The notes beneath the pieces are model-generated. The model did not search any database and had not been told where the DNA came from. It saw only the letters and a program-made list of their open reading frames with translations. From CBDHCC01 sp965261015 (GTDB taxonomy: Bacteria; Pseudomonadota; Alphaproteobacteria; Sphingomonadales; Sphingomonadaceae), in contig CBDHCC010000001.1 of NCBI GenBank assembly GCA_965261015.1, positions 1 through 64,000 of the forward strand: a stretch of DNA of 64,000 nt, in the 5' to 3' direction. Positions 46,026-54,493 of the stretch are shown piece after piece; within the stretch, counting starts at the first letter, position 1; every line of letters begins with the position of its first letter. The position numbers and the translations under genes are program-made.

Positions 46026-47305
46026 GCCGCTTCCTCGATCCGTCGTTCGCCCGTCACCGTTAGCCCATAGCCGTCGAGGGCGACCAGCGTGTGGTGGGTG
46101 TTGGTGATCAGCTCCATCCGCTCGATCCCCAGCTCCGTCAGGATCTGCGCGCCCACGCCATAGTCGCGCAGCTCGTCCGCCTCCGCCCGCTCGATCTCGC
46201 CGGACCGCGCGCGCACGGCGGCGGAGAAGGTGGCGCGCGGCGGCGGCAGCAGGACCACCACGCCCGATCCCTCCGCCGCGATCATCGTCATCGACCGCGC
46301 CAGCAACCGGGCGCGCGGGCCGCTGGCCCCGAAACTGTCTGAGAACGGGTCGGCGACGTGCATCCGCACCAGGACCGGCCGCGTCGAATCGAGCGGGCCC
46401 TTCACCAGCGCCAGCTGCTCCGTCCCCGTCGCCTTGTTGGCGAAGGCGATGGCTCGCCACCCGCCGCCATGCTCGCTCTCGAAGTCGCACTCCGCCCGGC
46501 GCTCGACCAGATGGTCGTGCCGTCGGCGATAGGCGATCAGGTCCCGGATCGTGCCGACCTTCAGCCGGTGGGTCCGCGCGAAGTCGAGGAGGTCGTCCAT
46601 CCGCGCCATCGTCCCGTCGTCCCGCATGATCTCGCAGATCACGCCGGACGGGTTCAGCCCGGCCAGGCGCGCGATGTCGACCGCCGCCTCCGTATGGCCG
46701 GCGCGCACCAGCACGCCACCGGGCCGCGCCGCCAGGGGAAAGACGTGGCCGGGCGACACGATCGCGTCCGGACCGTTGGCCGCGTCGATCGCCACGGCGA
46801 CCGTGCGCGCCCGGTCGCCCGCCGAGATGCCGGTGGTGATGCCGTCGCGCGCCTCGATCGACACGGTGAAGGCGGTCTGCAGCGGGGTCCGGTTGGTCCG
46901 CGCCATCGGCGGCAGGTCCAGGGCGGCGACCCGCTCCGCAGTCAGAGCCAGGCAGACCAGCCCGCGCCCGTGCCGGGCCATGAAGGCGATGGCGTCCGGC
47001 GTCGCCATCTGCGCCGGGATGACCAGGTCGCCCTCATTCTCCCGATCCTCGTCGTCCACCAGCACGACCATTCGGCCGTTCGCCGCCTCCGCGATGATCT
47101 CCGCCGCGGTCGCCATCACCCGCGCGCCGTCGCCGTCCAGGTGCCGCTCCAGTTTGGTCAGCGTGTCGGCGGTGGGGTTCCAGTCCGCTTCGCCCAGTCG
47201 CCGCAGGCTGTTGGGGTGCAGGCCGACGGCGCGCGCCAGACCCGATCGGGTGGCGTGGCCATCGTCGACCAGCGCGACGAGACGATCAATGAGAAGCTGT
47301 GACAT
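46022..47305 (-). CDS. ribB: RibB with N-terminal HTH and degenerate RibA domain
   Basis: Three-part protein of 427 residues. Residues 1-57 look like a Cro/XRE-type helix-turn-helix (RSGLARAVGLHPNSLRRLGE, then DWNPTADTLTKLERHL). Residues 62-260 are 3,4-dihydroxy-2-butanone-4-phosphate synthase: DDEDRENEGDL (84-94), TPLQTAF, RAGHTEAAVD and PSGVICEIM. Residues 262-427 follow the GTP cyclohydrolase II fold but lack the zinc ligands C-x10-C-x-C: the domain has a single cysteine, C273. It should therefore be inactive as RibA. TGTGA/TCACA sites cluster at its start, suggesting self-regulation. Start ATG 47305. Confidence 0.92.
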   Translation of the reverse strand: MSQLLIDRLVALVDDGHATRSGLARAVGLHPNSLRRLGEADWNPTADTLTKLERHLDGDGARVMATAAEIIAEAANGRMVVLVDDEDRENEGDLVIPAQMATPDAIAFMARHGRGLVCLALTAERVAALDLPPMARTNRTPLQTAFTVSIEARDGITTGISAGDRARTVAVAIDAANGPDAIVSPGHVFPLAARPGGVLVRAGHTEAAVDIARLAGLNPSGVICEIMRDDGTMARMDDLLDFARTHRLKVGTIRDLIAYRRRHDHLVERRAECDFESEHGGGWRAIAFANKATGTEQLALVKGPLDSTRPVLVRMHVADPFSDSFGASGPRARLLARSMTMIAAEGSGVVVLLPPPRATFSAAVRARSGEIERAEADELRDYGVGAQILTELGIERMELITNTHHTLVALDGYGLTVTGERRIEEAA

Positions 47306-47333
47306 GGGTGGAGCGTGTCACATCACAGTGTGA
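47298..47333. promoter_or_regulatory. cluster of TGTGA/TCACA half-sites at the ribB start
   Basis: TGTGACA (47298-47304, over the ribB ATG), TGTCACA (47316-47322) and the perfect dyad TCACAGTGTGA (47323-47333) lie within 36 bp. The arrangement fits a repressor binding two adjacent dyads. The HTH fused to RibB is an attractive binder, but this is inference. Confidence 0.45.
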
Positions 47334-47402
47334 GTCGCAAGCGGTTTTCTTCACATTGCCGCGCGTCTGATCGGCTCGTTCTAGGTTTTCGTTGAGCTGG
47401 AG

Positions 47403-47475
47403 AAGGCTTTGCCGGCGGCCTAACCGCTGCTCTGCCAGTGATGCGTCCTTCGACAGGCTCAGGACGAGCGGGGTG
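47403..47475. repeat. second copy of the GACAGGCTCAGGACGAGCGG element
   Basis: About 70 bases resemble 6660-6727, ending with CGTCCTTCGACAGGCTCAGG plus ACGAGCGG (47444-47471). A shorter CTTTCGACAGGCTCAG fragment follows near 47567. It sits between ribE and ribB and splits the riboflavin genes into two units. Confidence 0.65.
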
Positions 47476-47594
47476 GCGGTGGTGAGAGCGCATTGGCATT
47501 GGAAAGGGATTGACGCTCCCGCCAGCCGGCGTTGGCCTGCCCGGCCCGCAAACCAGCCTACCGCTTTCGACAGGCTCAGCCTGCGCGGGAACCG

Positions 47595-48215
47595 TCAGAG
47601 CGGGGAGCGACCGCCCTCCCGGACCGCCACCATGCGCTGCAGATAGCGCGCCATCGGGTCGGCCTCCAAGTTCACTTCGTCGCCCACGGCCAGCGCCCGC
47701 AACGTCGTCGCCTCGGCCGTGTGCGGGATGATGTTGAGGGTGAAGCGGGGACCATCGTCGGCGTCCTCCACCCCGTTCACCGTCAGCGACACGCCGTCGA
47801 CCGCCACCGATCCCTTGGTGGCCAGGAACGGGGCCAGCGAGGGCGGCGCGGCGACCGTGATCCGGACCGATCCGCCGTCGGGCCGCACCGCCTCCACCCG
47901 GCCGACCCCGTCGACATGGCCCAGCACGATGTGACCGCCCAGTTCGTCCCCCACCCTGAGCGAGCGCTCCAGGTTCAGCCGCGCACCCTGGCGCCAGTGG
48001 TCGGCCGCGGTGAGCGAGACGGTCTCCGCCGACACGTCCACCGCGAACATTCCTTGGGCTCGCTCCACCACGGTCAGGCACACCCCCGAGCAGGCGACCG
48101 ACGCGCCGAGGTCGAGCGCGGTGGCGTCGAAGGTCGTGCCGATCTCGATCCGAAGGTCGCCCTCCCGCCGCACCGCCAGCACGGTGCCGATGTCCGTCAC
48201 GATGCCGGTGAACAT
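47595..48215 (-). CDS. ribE: riboflavin synthase alpha subunit
   Basis: Riboflavin synthase of 206 residues with two lumazine-binding repeats. The first starts MFTGIVTDIGTVL with SVACSGVCLTVVE. The second has LGHVDGVGRVEAV and VDGVSLTVNGV. It dismutates two lumazines to riboflavin. Start ATG 48215 lies inside the end of ribD (19-bp overlap). A 289-bp gap with repeat DNA separates it from ribB. Confidence 0.95.
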   Translation of the reverse strand: MFTGIVTDIGTVLAVRREGDLRIEIGTTFDATALDLGASVACSGVCLTVVERAQGMFAVDVSAETVSLTAADHWRQGARLNLERSLRVGDELGGHIVLGHVDGVGRVEAVRPDGGSVRITVAAPPSLAPFLATKGSVAVDGVSLTVNGVEDADDGPRFTLNIIPHTAEATTLRALAVGDEVNLEADPMARYLQRMVAVREGGRSPL

Positions 48216-49195
48216 GGCGTCTCCTCCTCCACGCGCTCGTAGACCTCGACGACATCCGCGCCAAGCGTCCGCCGATCGTCGAGGCGCCAGCGCCCGTGCG
48301 CGGCGGTCAGCGAGGGCAGGCCATAATCGCCCACCGCCCCTCGCCCGCCGCCGATCAGGATCGGCGCGCGGTAGAGCAGCAGCCGGTCGACCAGGCCCGC
48401 CGCCAGGAACGCCGCCGCCGCGCCCGCTCCACCCTCGACCAGCACCGATCCGACCTCCGGCAGCCGATCCGGGGCGGGCACGGCGGTCCAGCCGACCGGC
48501 GCGGCCCCGCCAGTGAGCACCAGGCGGCGGGGCGAGCGGTCGCCCAACCCCTCCAGCCGGACATCGAGCCGGGGCGCGTCCGCGCGCAGCGTCCCGCCGC
48601 CGACCAGGATGGCGTCGTGCCGCGCGCGCTCCGCGTGGGCATGGGCGCGTGCGCGCTCGCCGGTGATCCAGCGACTCTCGCCGGCGGCCGTGGCGATCGC
48701 GCCGTCGAGGCTGAGCCCCAGCTTGAGCGTCACGAACGGCCGGCCGAGGCGCTGGCGGACCAGGAAGGGGGCCAGCGACTGGCGGGCGTCGGCGGCGCGC
48801 ACGCCGGCCGTGACCATGATCCCGGCCGCGCGCAGCCGCTCCAGCCCGCGTCCGTCGGTGCGCGGGTCGGGGTCGCGCAGCCCCGCCACGACGCGCGCCA
48901 CGCCGGCGGCGACCAGCCGGTCGGCGCAGGCGGGTCCGCGCGCGCTCTGGTGAGCGCAGGGTTCCAGCGTGACATAGGCCGTGGCGCCCCGCGCGGCGTC
49001 GCCCGCCTGGTCCAGCGCCATCGCCTCCGCATGGGGGCGGCCGCCGGGCTGGGTCCAGCCGCGCCCCACGACCCGGCCGTCGCGCACCAGCACGCAACCG
49101 ACCGCGGGGTTGAGGCCCGTGCGTCCCCGTCCTCGCCGTCCCAGCGCCAGCGCCGCGCCCATCCAGCGGGCGTCGGCGGCGGCGGCGGCGGTCAC
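48197..49195 (-). CDS. ribD: bifunctional deaminase/reductase RibD
   Basis: Protein of 332 residues for two steps of riboflavin synthesis. The deaminase half (1-145) has HAE and LEPCAHQSARGPAC zinc motifs; the cysteine spacing is C-x9-C, one longer than the usual PCSHHGRTPPC. The reductase half (150-332) shows TLKLGLSLDGAIATAAGESRWITG and AILVGGGTLRADAPRLDVR. Start GTG 49195 overlaps the upstream gene stop by GTGA. It overlaps ribE by 19 bp. Confidence 0.94.
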   Translation of the reverse strand: MTAAAAADARWMGAALALGRRGRGRTGLNPAVGCVLVRDGRVVGRGWTQPGGRPHAEAMALDQAGDAARGATAYVTLEPCAHQSARGPACADRLVAAGVARVVAGLRDPDPRTDGRGLERLRAAGIMVTAGVRAADARQSLAPFLVRQRLGRPFVTLKLGLSLDGAIATAAGESRWITGERARAHAHAERARHDAILVGGGTLRADAPRLDVRLEGLGDRSPRRLVLTGGAAPVGWTAVPAPDRLPEVGSVLVEGGAGAAAAFLAAGLVDRLLLYRAPILIGGGRGAVGDYGLPSLTAAHGRWRLDDRRTLGADVVEVYERVEEETPCSPAS

Positions 49196-49530
49196 ATTCC
49201 CAGCCGCTTCAGTTCGGCGTCGATCTTCTTGAACGGTTCGCGCCGCCGTTCCAGCTCGGCCAGCTGCGCGTCCTTGCGCGCCTGGAACTCCGCCTGCTGG
49301 GCCGCGATCTGAGCGGCGGAGCGGCCCTCGTCCCAGTTCTTCACATAGGTGATCTCGGGGTGGTACTCGCGCTCGAAATGGCTGTCGTGGACGAAGCCCG
49401 CGACGATCAGCACCGGCATGGTGATCGCCAGCGTGGCGAAGACGAGCTGGTGGCGCTGGCGCTGGGCGAAGAACGCCTTCAGGTCGGCCCAGACGGCGGA
49501 CGGGCGGGAGGGGCGAGGCAGGATGGCCAT
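49192..49530 (-). CDS. small single-span membrane protein
   Basis: Conserved-looking protein of 112 residues with no name I recognise. It has a basic N-terminus, one membrane helix at about 29-47 (LVFATLAITMPVLIVAGFV), then HDSHFEREYHPEITYVKNWDEGRSAAQIAAQQAEF. A charged coiled-coil-like tail (ARKDAQLAELERRREPFKKI) follows. It overlaps ribD by GTGA and lies 47 bp after gltX, so it may be expressed with either. Confidence 0.75.
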   Translation of the reverse strand: MAILPRPSRPSAVWADLKAFFAQRQRHQLVFATLAITMPVLIVAGFVHDSHFEREYHPEITYVKNWDEGRSAAQIAAQQAEFQARKDAQLAELERRREPFKKIDAELKRLGM

Positions 49531-49577
49531 GATCCCGATGTAGGGCCGCGCGTCGCCGCGCGAAAGGGCGGCGGGCC

Positions 49578-50921
49578 CTAGCCGCCGGACGCCAGCGCGG
49601 CGGCGGCGCGCAGCCGGGCCGCGACCCCGGCCGACCCGATCAGCGGCAGCAGGGTCGCCATGTCGGGGCCGGAGGGGCGGCCGGTGATCGCCAGTCGCAG
49701 CGGCCGGAACAGCGCCTTGCCCTTGCGCCCGGTGCGCCGCCCCAGCTCGGCGGTCAGCGCCGCCCAGGGCGCGTCGTCCCACGCCACCCCCTCGGCGACC
49801 CGCGCGGCCTCGTCCAGGAAGCCGGCATCGGCCGGCTCGGCCACCGGCGTCACCGGGCCGGTCACGACCGCCCAGCCGGCGGCGGCGTCCGCCACGCGGT
49901 CCAGGTTGGGGCGCAGCGCCAGCCACCCCGCCTCGCCCATGCCGCCGGGCAGCCGCTCGGCCACCTCGGAATAGGGCAGCGCGTGGACGACGCGGGCGTT
50001 CAACTGGACGAGCTCGCCCTCGTCGAACCGGGCCGGCGCGCGGCCCAGCCGGTCGGGCGCGAAGCCCGCCACCAGATCGCCCACCGCCGCGACCGGCACC
50101 ACCGGGTCGCTGGTGCCCAGCCGCGCCAGCAGCGCCGCCAGGGCGACCGGCTCCACGCCGGCCGCGCGCACGTCGTCCACCCCGAACGAGCCCAGCCGCT
50201 TGGCGAGCTTGCCCTCCGCGCCGACCAGCAGCGCCTCGTGGGCGAAGCGCGGCGGGCCTGCCCCCAGCGCCTCGAACATCTGCGCCTGCACCGCCGTGTT
50301 GGTGACGTGGTCCTCTCCGCGCAGCACCGCGGTCACGCCCATCTCGACGTCGTCCACGACGGAGGGCAGCAGGTAGAGCCACGACCCGTCGCCGCGCCGG
50401 ATCACCGGATCGGACAAGAGCGCGGGGTCGAACCGCTGGGGCCCGCGCACGGCGTCGTCCCACTCGATCGGCCGGGCATGGTCCAGCCGAAAGCGCCAGT
50501 GAGGCGGCCCGCGTTCCGCCGCCAGCCGCTCCCGGTCCGCCCCCGACAGGGCCAGCGCGCCGCGCTCGTACACCGGGGGCAGGCCGCGCCCGATCCGGAC
50601 GCGGCGACGCAGTTCCAGCTCCTGCGGCGTGTCCCAGGCGGGGTAGGCGCGGCCGTCGGCGGCGAGTCGCTCCAGCGCCGAGTCGTAGAGCGCGAATCGG
50701 GCGGACTGGCGCACCTCCCCGTCCGGTTCGATCCCCAGCCAGGCCAGGTCCGCGCGGATCGCGTCGACCCATTCCTCGCGGCCGCGCGCGGCGTCCGTGT
50801 CGTCGATCCGCAGCCAGAACCGGCCGCCCGTCGCGCGCGCCCACAGCCAGTTGTGGAGCGCCGTCCGCAGGTTCCCGACGTGCAGCCGGCCGGTCGGCGA
50901 GGGGGCGAAACGGGTGATCAC
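49578..50921 (-). CDS. gltX: glutamyl-tRNA synthetase
   Basis: Class I synthetase of 447 residues. The HIGH-type motif is PSPTGRLHVGN near the N-terminus and the KMSKS-type loop is KLAKRLGS. Short for a GluRS, fitting the alphaproteobacterial type of about 440 residues. Start GTG 50921 gives VITRFAPSPTG, the normal family beginning; an in-frame ATG at 50975 would add 18 non-conserved residues. Species with two GltX copies often use this type for tRNA-Gln or tRNA-Glu; which applies cannot be told here. Confidence 0.92.
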   Translation of the reverse strand: MITRFAPSPTGRLHVGNLRTALHNWLWARATGGRFWLRIDDTDAARGREEWVDAIRADLAWLGIEPDGEVRQSARFALYDSALERLAADGRAYPAWDTPQELELRRRVRIGRGLPPVYERGALALSGADRERLAAERGPPHWRFRLDHARPIEWDDAVRGPQRFDPALLSDPVIRRGDGSWLYLLPSVVDDVEMGVTAVLRGEDHVTNTAVQAQMFEALGAGPPRFAHEALLVGAEGKLAKRLGSFGVDDVRAAGVEPVALAALLARLGTSDPVVPVAAVGDLVAGFAPDRLGRAPARFDEGELVQLNARVVHALPYSEVAERLPGGMGEAGWLALRPNLDRVADAAAGWAVVTGPVTPVAEPADAGFLDEAARVAEGVAWDDAPWAALTAELGRRTGRKGKALFRPLRLAITGRPSGPDMATLLPLIGSAGVAARLRAAAALASGG

Positions 50922-51255
50922 GATGCGCGCCGAACCCACGCAAAACCGCCAAAGGTCCCTCCAGAGTCCCTCCACTGCGCGCGCGTCTGCCCGCGTGCGC
51001 GCGCGTGCGCCCCCGTGTGCGCCCCCGTGTGTGCGAGGGAGGGGGACCGGCGGAACGGCCCCCTGGCCGCGCCCGGACGACCCCGGCGCGGGGCGTCGGG
51101 GGCGGGTGCCGAGGCGGACGGTTCGGACGCGGCCAATCCCGGCGCGGAGGCGGGCGCGAAGGGAGGGAGAGGACGGACGGGGGAGAAATGTGAACCTGTC
51201 ATGGTTTTGCTCTTGACAGAAACGAACCCTTTTGGCAATAGACGGGTCGTCCGAG
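50922..51255. other. gltX/nadE spacer with alternating CG/TG tract
   Basis: 334 bp without a gene. It has an alternating purine-pyrimidine GCGCGCG/GTGTGCG tract at 50978-51034, then G-rich DNA, an AACC-N6-GGTT dyad near 51195-51208 and a promoter-like TTGACA at 51213. Confidence 0.55.
51213..51241 (+). promoter_or_regulatory. promoter-like motif pointing into nadE antisense
   Basis: TTGACA (51213-51218), a 17-base spacer beginning GAAACGAACCC, and CAATAG (51236-51241). It shares the TTGACA-N-AACGAACC block with 366-394. It points rightwards, opposite to nadE, so any transcript would be antisense to nadE or very short. Confidence 0.3.
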
Positions 51256-52923
51256 TCACCTCCCGGTCCGGAAATGGTTGGTGATCGGATAGCGCCGGTC
51301 GCGCCCGAAATTGCGCGTGCCCAGCTTCACGCCCGGCGGGGCCTGGCGGCGCTTATATTCCGCCAGGTAGAGCAGCCGCTCGATCCGCGTGGCGAGCGCC
51401 CGGTCGATGCCGTCGGCGACCAGTTCGTCCACCGAGGCCTCGCCCTCGATCAGCCCGCGCAGGATCCGGTCGAGCAGGGGATAGGGGGGCAGCGTGTCGT
51501 CGTCGCGCTGGTCGTCGCGCAGCTCGGCCGACGGCGGCTTGTCGATCACGGATTGCGGCATCACCGGTCCGTCGGGCCCCAGCAGCAGGGTGTCCGAACC
51601 GGCCGGGTTCGCGTTGCGCCAGCGACTGAGCGCGAAGACGGTCATCTTGTAGGCGTCCTTCAGGACGTTGTAGCCGCCGGCCATGTCGCCGTAGATGGTG
51701 GCGTAGCCCACCGCCATCTCGCTCTTGTTGCCCGTGGTCAGCACCATGTGGCCGAACTTGTTGGACAAGGCCATCAGGGTCACCGCGCGCAGCCGCGACT
51801 GGATGTTCTCCTCCGTCAGGTCGGGCGCGCGGCCCTCGAAGGCGGGCCCCAGCATCTGTTCCAGGGCGGTGACGGACGGCGCGATCGGGATGGTGTCCAG
51901 CCGGCAACCCAGCAGGTTCGCGCATCCGGCCGCGTCGTCCAGGCTGGATTGTGAGGTGTAGCGCGACGGCAGCATGACGCACCACACCCGCTCCGCCCCC
52001 AGCGCATCGACCGCGACCGCCGCGCTCAACGCGGAGTCGATGCCGCCCGACAGCCCAAGCACGACGCCGGGAAAGCCGTTCCGGTTCACATAGTCGCGCA
52101 GGCCCACCACCATGGCGTGGTAGATGTCGGCCGGGAACGGGTCGAGCTCGCGCCGCTCGCCTGGCTCTCCGACCCACCCGTCGCTCCCCCTCGTCCAACG
52201 CGTGCCGACCACCGCCTCGCGCCATTCGGGCAGCTGGTGGAGGAGTTCGCCGTCCGCGCCCAGGGCGAAGCTCGCCCCGTCGAAGACCAGCTCGTCCTGC
52301 CCACCGACGCGGTTCAGGAACACGCAGGGCAGGCCCGTCTCGCGCACCCGGGCGGCCGCGACCTCCTCCAGCCGGCGACGGCCCTTGCCGACCTCGAACG
52401 GGCTGCCGTTCACCGACAGGAGCAGCTCCGCGCCGCGTGCCTTCAGGTGGCGGGGCACGTCGGGCAGCCAGGCGTCCTCGCAGATCGGCAGGCCAAGCCG
52501 GCACCCACGAAAGTCCACCGGCTCAGGCAGGGGGCCGGGCGCGAACAGCCGCGCCTCGTCGAAAGTGCCGTAGGTGGGCAGCGCCACCTTGTGCCGCACC
52601 GCCGCGATCCGCCCCCCGTCCAGCAGGGCGACCGAATTGTGCAGACGACCCTCCTCCGCCCAGGGCAGGCCGACCAGGAGGGCGGGGCCGCCGTCGCCCG
52701 TCGCTTCGGCCAGCCGGTCCAGCTCGGCCCGCGCGCGCTCGACCAGCGCGGGTTTCAGCACCAGGTCCTCCGGCGGATAGCCCACGATCTGCAGCTCCGG
52801 CACCGCCACCAGATCGGCATCCGTCGCCCGCGCGCGCGCGGCCAGCACGGCGTCCGCGTTCGCCGTCAGGTCGCCCATCCGCTGCGACAGCTGGGCGAGC
52901 GCGAGGGAGAGCGTGCCGGTCAC
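51256..52923 (-). CDS. nadE: glutamine-dependent NAD+ synthetase
   Basis: Two-domain enzyme of 555 residues. The N-terminal nitrilase-type glutaminase (1-250) has the catalytic Glu in VAVPELQIVGYPPEDL, Lys in HKVALPTYG, and Cys in GLPICEDAW. The C-terminal synthetase has the P-loop GLSGGIDSALSAAVA and VLTTGNKSEMAVGYATIYGDMAGG. It makes NAD from deamido-NAD with glutamine nitrogen. Start GTG 52923 overlaps the TM2 gene stop (GTGA). Confidence 0.96.
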   Translation of the reverse strand: MTGTLSLALAQLSQRMGDLTANADAVLAARARATDADLVAVPELQIVGYPPEDLVLKPALVERARAELDRLAEATGDGGPALLVGLPWAEEGRLHNSVALLDGGRIAAVRHKVALPTYGTFDEARLFAPGPLPEPVDFRGCRLGLPICEDAWLPDVPRHLKARGAELLLSVNGSPFEVGKGRRRLEEVAAARVRETGLPCVFLNRVGGQDELVFDGASFALGADGELLHQLPEWREAVVGTRWTRGSDGWVGEPGERRELDPFPADIYHAMVVGLRDYVNRNGFPGVVLGLSGGIDSALSAAVAVDALGAERVWCVMLPSRYTSQSSLDDAAGCANLLGCRLDTIPIAPSVTALEQMLGPAFEGRAPDLTEENIQSRLRAVTLMALSNKFGHMVLTTGNKSEMAVGYATIYGDMAGGYNVLKDAYKMTVFALSRWRNANPAGSDTLLLGPDGPVMPQSVIDKPPSAELRDDQRDDDTLPPYPLLDRILRGLIEGEASVDELVADGIDRALATRIERLLYLAEYKRRQAPPGVKLGTRNFGRDRRYPITNHFRTGR

Positions 52924-53432
52924 CGGCGCGGCAGCGACAACGGCCGCCCGTCCGCGCCCAGCGCCACCGCCGCGTGGCCGCGCGGATAGCGGGCGGCGAA
53001 CTCCTCGTCGCTCATGACGAGATAGCGGATCATGTCCACGAAGGCCCAAGGCACGGTGACGAACAGCCCGACGAGCGTCAGCGACAGGACAAGCATGATC
53101 GTGGCCGATGCGGTGCGGCCGAGATAGAACCGGTGGCCAGCCAGAGGCCCGAGCAGGAAGGCAAGCAGCGCCGCGACGTATTTGTTGCGATCGGTGACGG
53201 GCACGACCGCCACCCGGTTGGCGGCCAGCGCGGCGGTCGCGGCCGGCGTGCCCGGCTCCAGGAAGATGTTGAGCGCATGACGATCGTCCGCCTCGAAATC
53301 CACCCGCGCGCCGATCGCCGGTTCGCTCATATCGTCCCAGTCCTCGGGCGCGAAGTGATAGCGTTCGCCATCGTCGCCAGCGATCTGCCCGCGCCGCGTC
53401 TCCGCATCGACCCCAAGCACCTGTCCGCGCAC
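52920..53432 (-). CDS. TM2 domain protein
   Basis: Protein of 170 residues. The N-terminal cold-shock/OB-like segment (VRGQVLGVDAETRRGQIAGDDGERYHFAPEDWDD) precedes a TM2 domain (YVAALLAFLLGPLAGHRFYLGR then two helices, with WAFVDMIRYLVMSDEEF). GTG 53432 follows GGGAG at 7 bases. It overlaps nadE by four bases. The role is unknown. It is divergent from prs. Confidence 0.82.
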   Translation of the reverse strand: MRGQVLGVDAETRRGQIAGDDGERYHFAPEDWDDMSEPAIGARVDFEADDRHALNIFLEPGTPAATAALAANRVAVVPVTDRNKYVAALLAFLLGPLAGHRFYLGRTASATIMLVLSLTLVGLFVTVPWAFVDMIRYLVMSDEEFAARYPRGHAAVALGADGRPLSLPRR

Positions 53433-53557
53433 CCGTTCGCTCCCGCCAATCCCGCCGGGCTGCGTTGGCCGGAGGGGGCGGGCCGATGCAAGCCCTTTGC
53501 CGCCTCCGCCCGCCCGTTCTAAGGCCGTGGGCACAGCAACAGGGGCCGCCACCGACC

Positions 53558-54493
53558 ATGAAACTCCTCACCGGCAACGCCAACCCGCCGCTCGCCCGCG
53601 CGATCGCCGCCTATCTGGAAATGCCACTGACCGCCGCGTCCGTGCGCCGCTTCGCCGACGAGGAGATCTTCGTGGAGATCGGCGAGAATGTGCGCGGCGA
53701 GGACATGTTCGTGATCCAGCCGACGGGCGCGCCGGCCAACGACAATCTGATGGAACTGCTCATCTGCATCGACGCGCTGCGCCGCGCCTCGGCCAAGCGG
53801 ATCACGGCCGTCGTCCCCTATTTCGGCTATGCCCGGCAGGATCGGAAGCCGGGACCGCGCACGCCGATCTCGGCCAAGCTGGTCGCCAATTTGATCGCCA
53901 CCGCGGGCGCGGACCGCGTGCTGTCGGTCGACCTGCACGCCGGCCAAATCCAGGGGTTCTTCGACATCCCCACCGACAACCTCTACGCCGCGCCGGTCAT
54001 CAGCGCGGATATCGACGCGCGCTTCGGGCGCGACGACGTGATGGTCGTGTCGCCCGACGTGGGCGGGGTGGTGAGGGCGCGGGCGCTCGCCAAGCGGCTG
54101 GACAACGCGCCGCTCGCCATCGTCGACAAACGGCGCGAGCGGCCGGGCGAATCGGAGGTGATGAACATCATCGGCGACGTGGCGGGCCGCTTCTGCGTGC
54201 TGATCGACGACATCGTCGATTCGGCGGGGACGCTGTGCAACGCGGCGCGCGCCCTGAAGGCGCAGGGCGCCAGCGACGTGGTCGCCTATTGCACCCACGG
54301 CGTCCTGTCGGGCGCGGCGCTCGCCAATGTCGCCGCCTCGCCGCTGAAGGAGCTGGTGGTCACCGACACCATCGGCCTGCCCCCCGAAGTCGCCCAGGCC
54401 GACCGCGTCCGCGTGCTGAGCGTGGCCCCCCTGCTGGCCGAAGCGATCCGGCGGATCGCGGACGAATCGAGCGTGTCGAGCTTGTTCGACTAG
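53558..54493 (+). CDS. prs: ribose-phosphate pyrophosphokinase
   Basis: PRPP synthase of 311 residues. N-terminal KLLTGNANPPLARAIAAYL, ADEEIFVEIGENVRGED, the ATP flexible-loop region YARQDRKPGPRTPISAK, and the PRPP motif VLIDDIVDSAGTLCNAA are all present. Start ATG 53558. Its TAG overlaps the hisZ stop tail-to-tail by three to four bases (CTAG), so no terminator can separate the two. Confidence 0.96.
   Translation: MKLLTGNANPPLARAIAAYLEMPLTAASVRRFADEEIFVEIGENVRGEDMFVIQPTGAPANDNLMELLICIDALRRASAKRITAVVPYFGYARQDRKPGPRTPISAKLVANLIATAGADRVLSVDLHAGQIQGFFDIPTDNLYAAPVISADIDARFGRDDVMVVSPDVGGVVRARALAKRLDNAPLAIVDKRRERPGESEVMNIIGDVAGRFCVLIDDIVDSAGTLCNAARALKAQGASDVVAYCTHGVLSGAALANVAASPLKELVVTDTIGLPPEVAQADRVRVLSVAPLLAEAIRRIADESSVSSLFD

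Noticed and set aside
49196..49530. FMN riboswitch before ribD
   Set aside because: The upstream gene overlaps ribD, leaving no leader, and no RFN-like conserved core is seen there or in the ribE-ribB gap.
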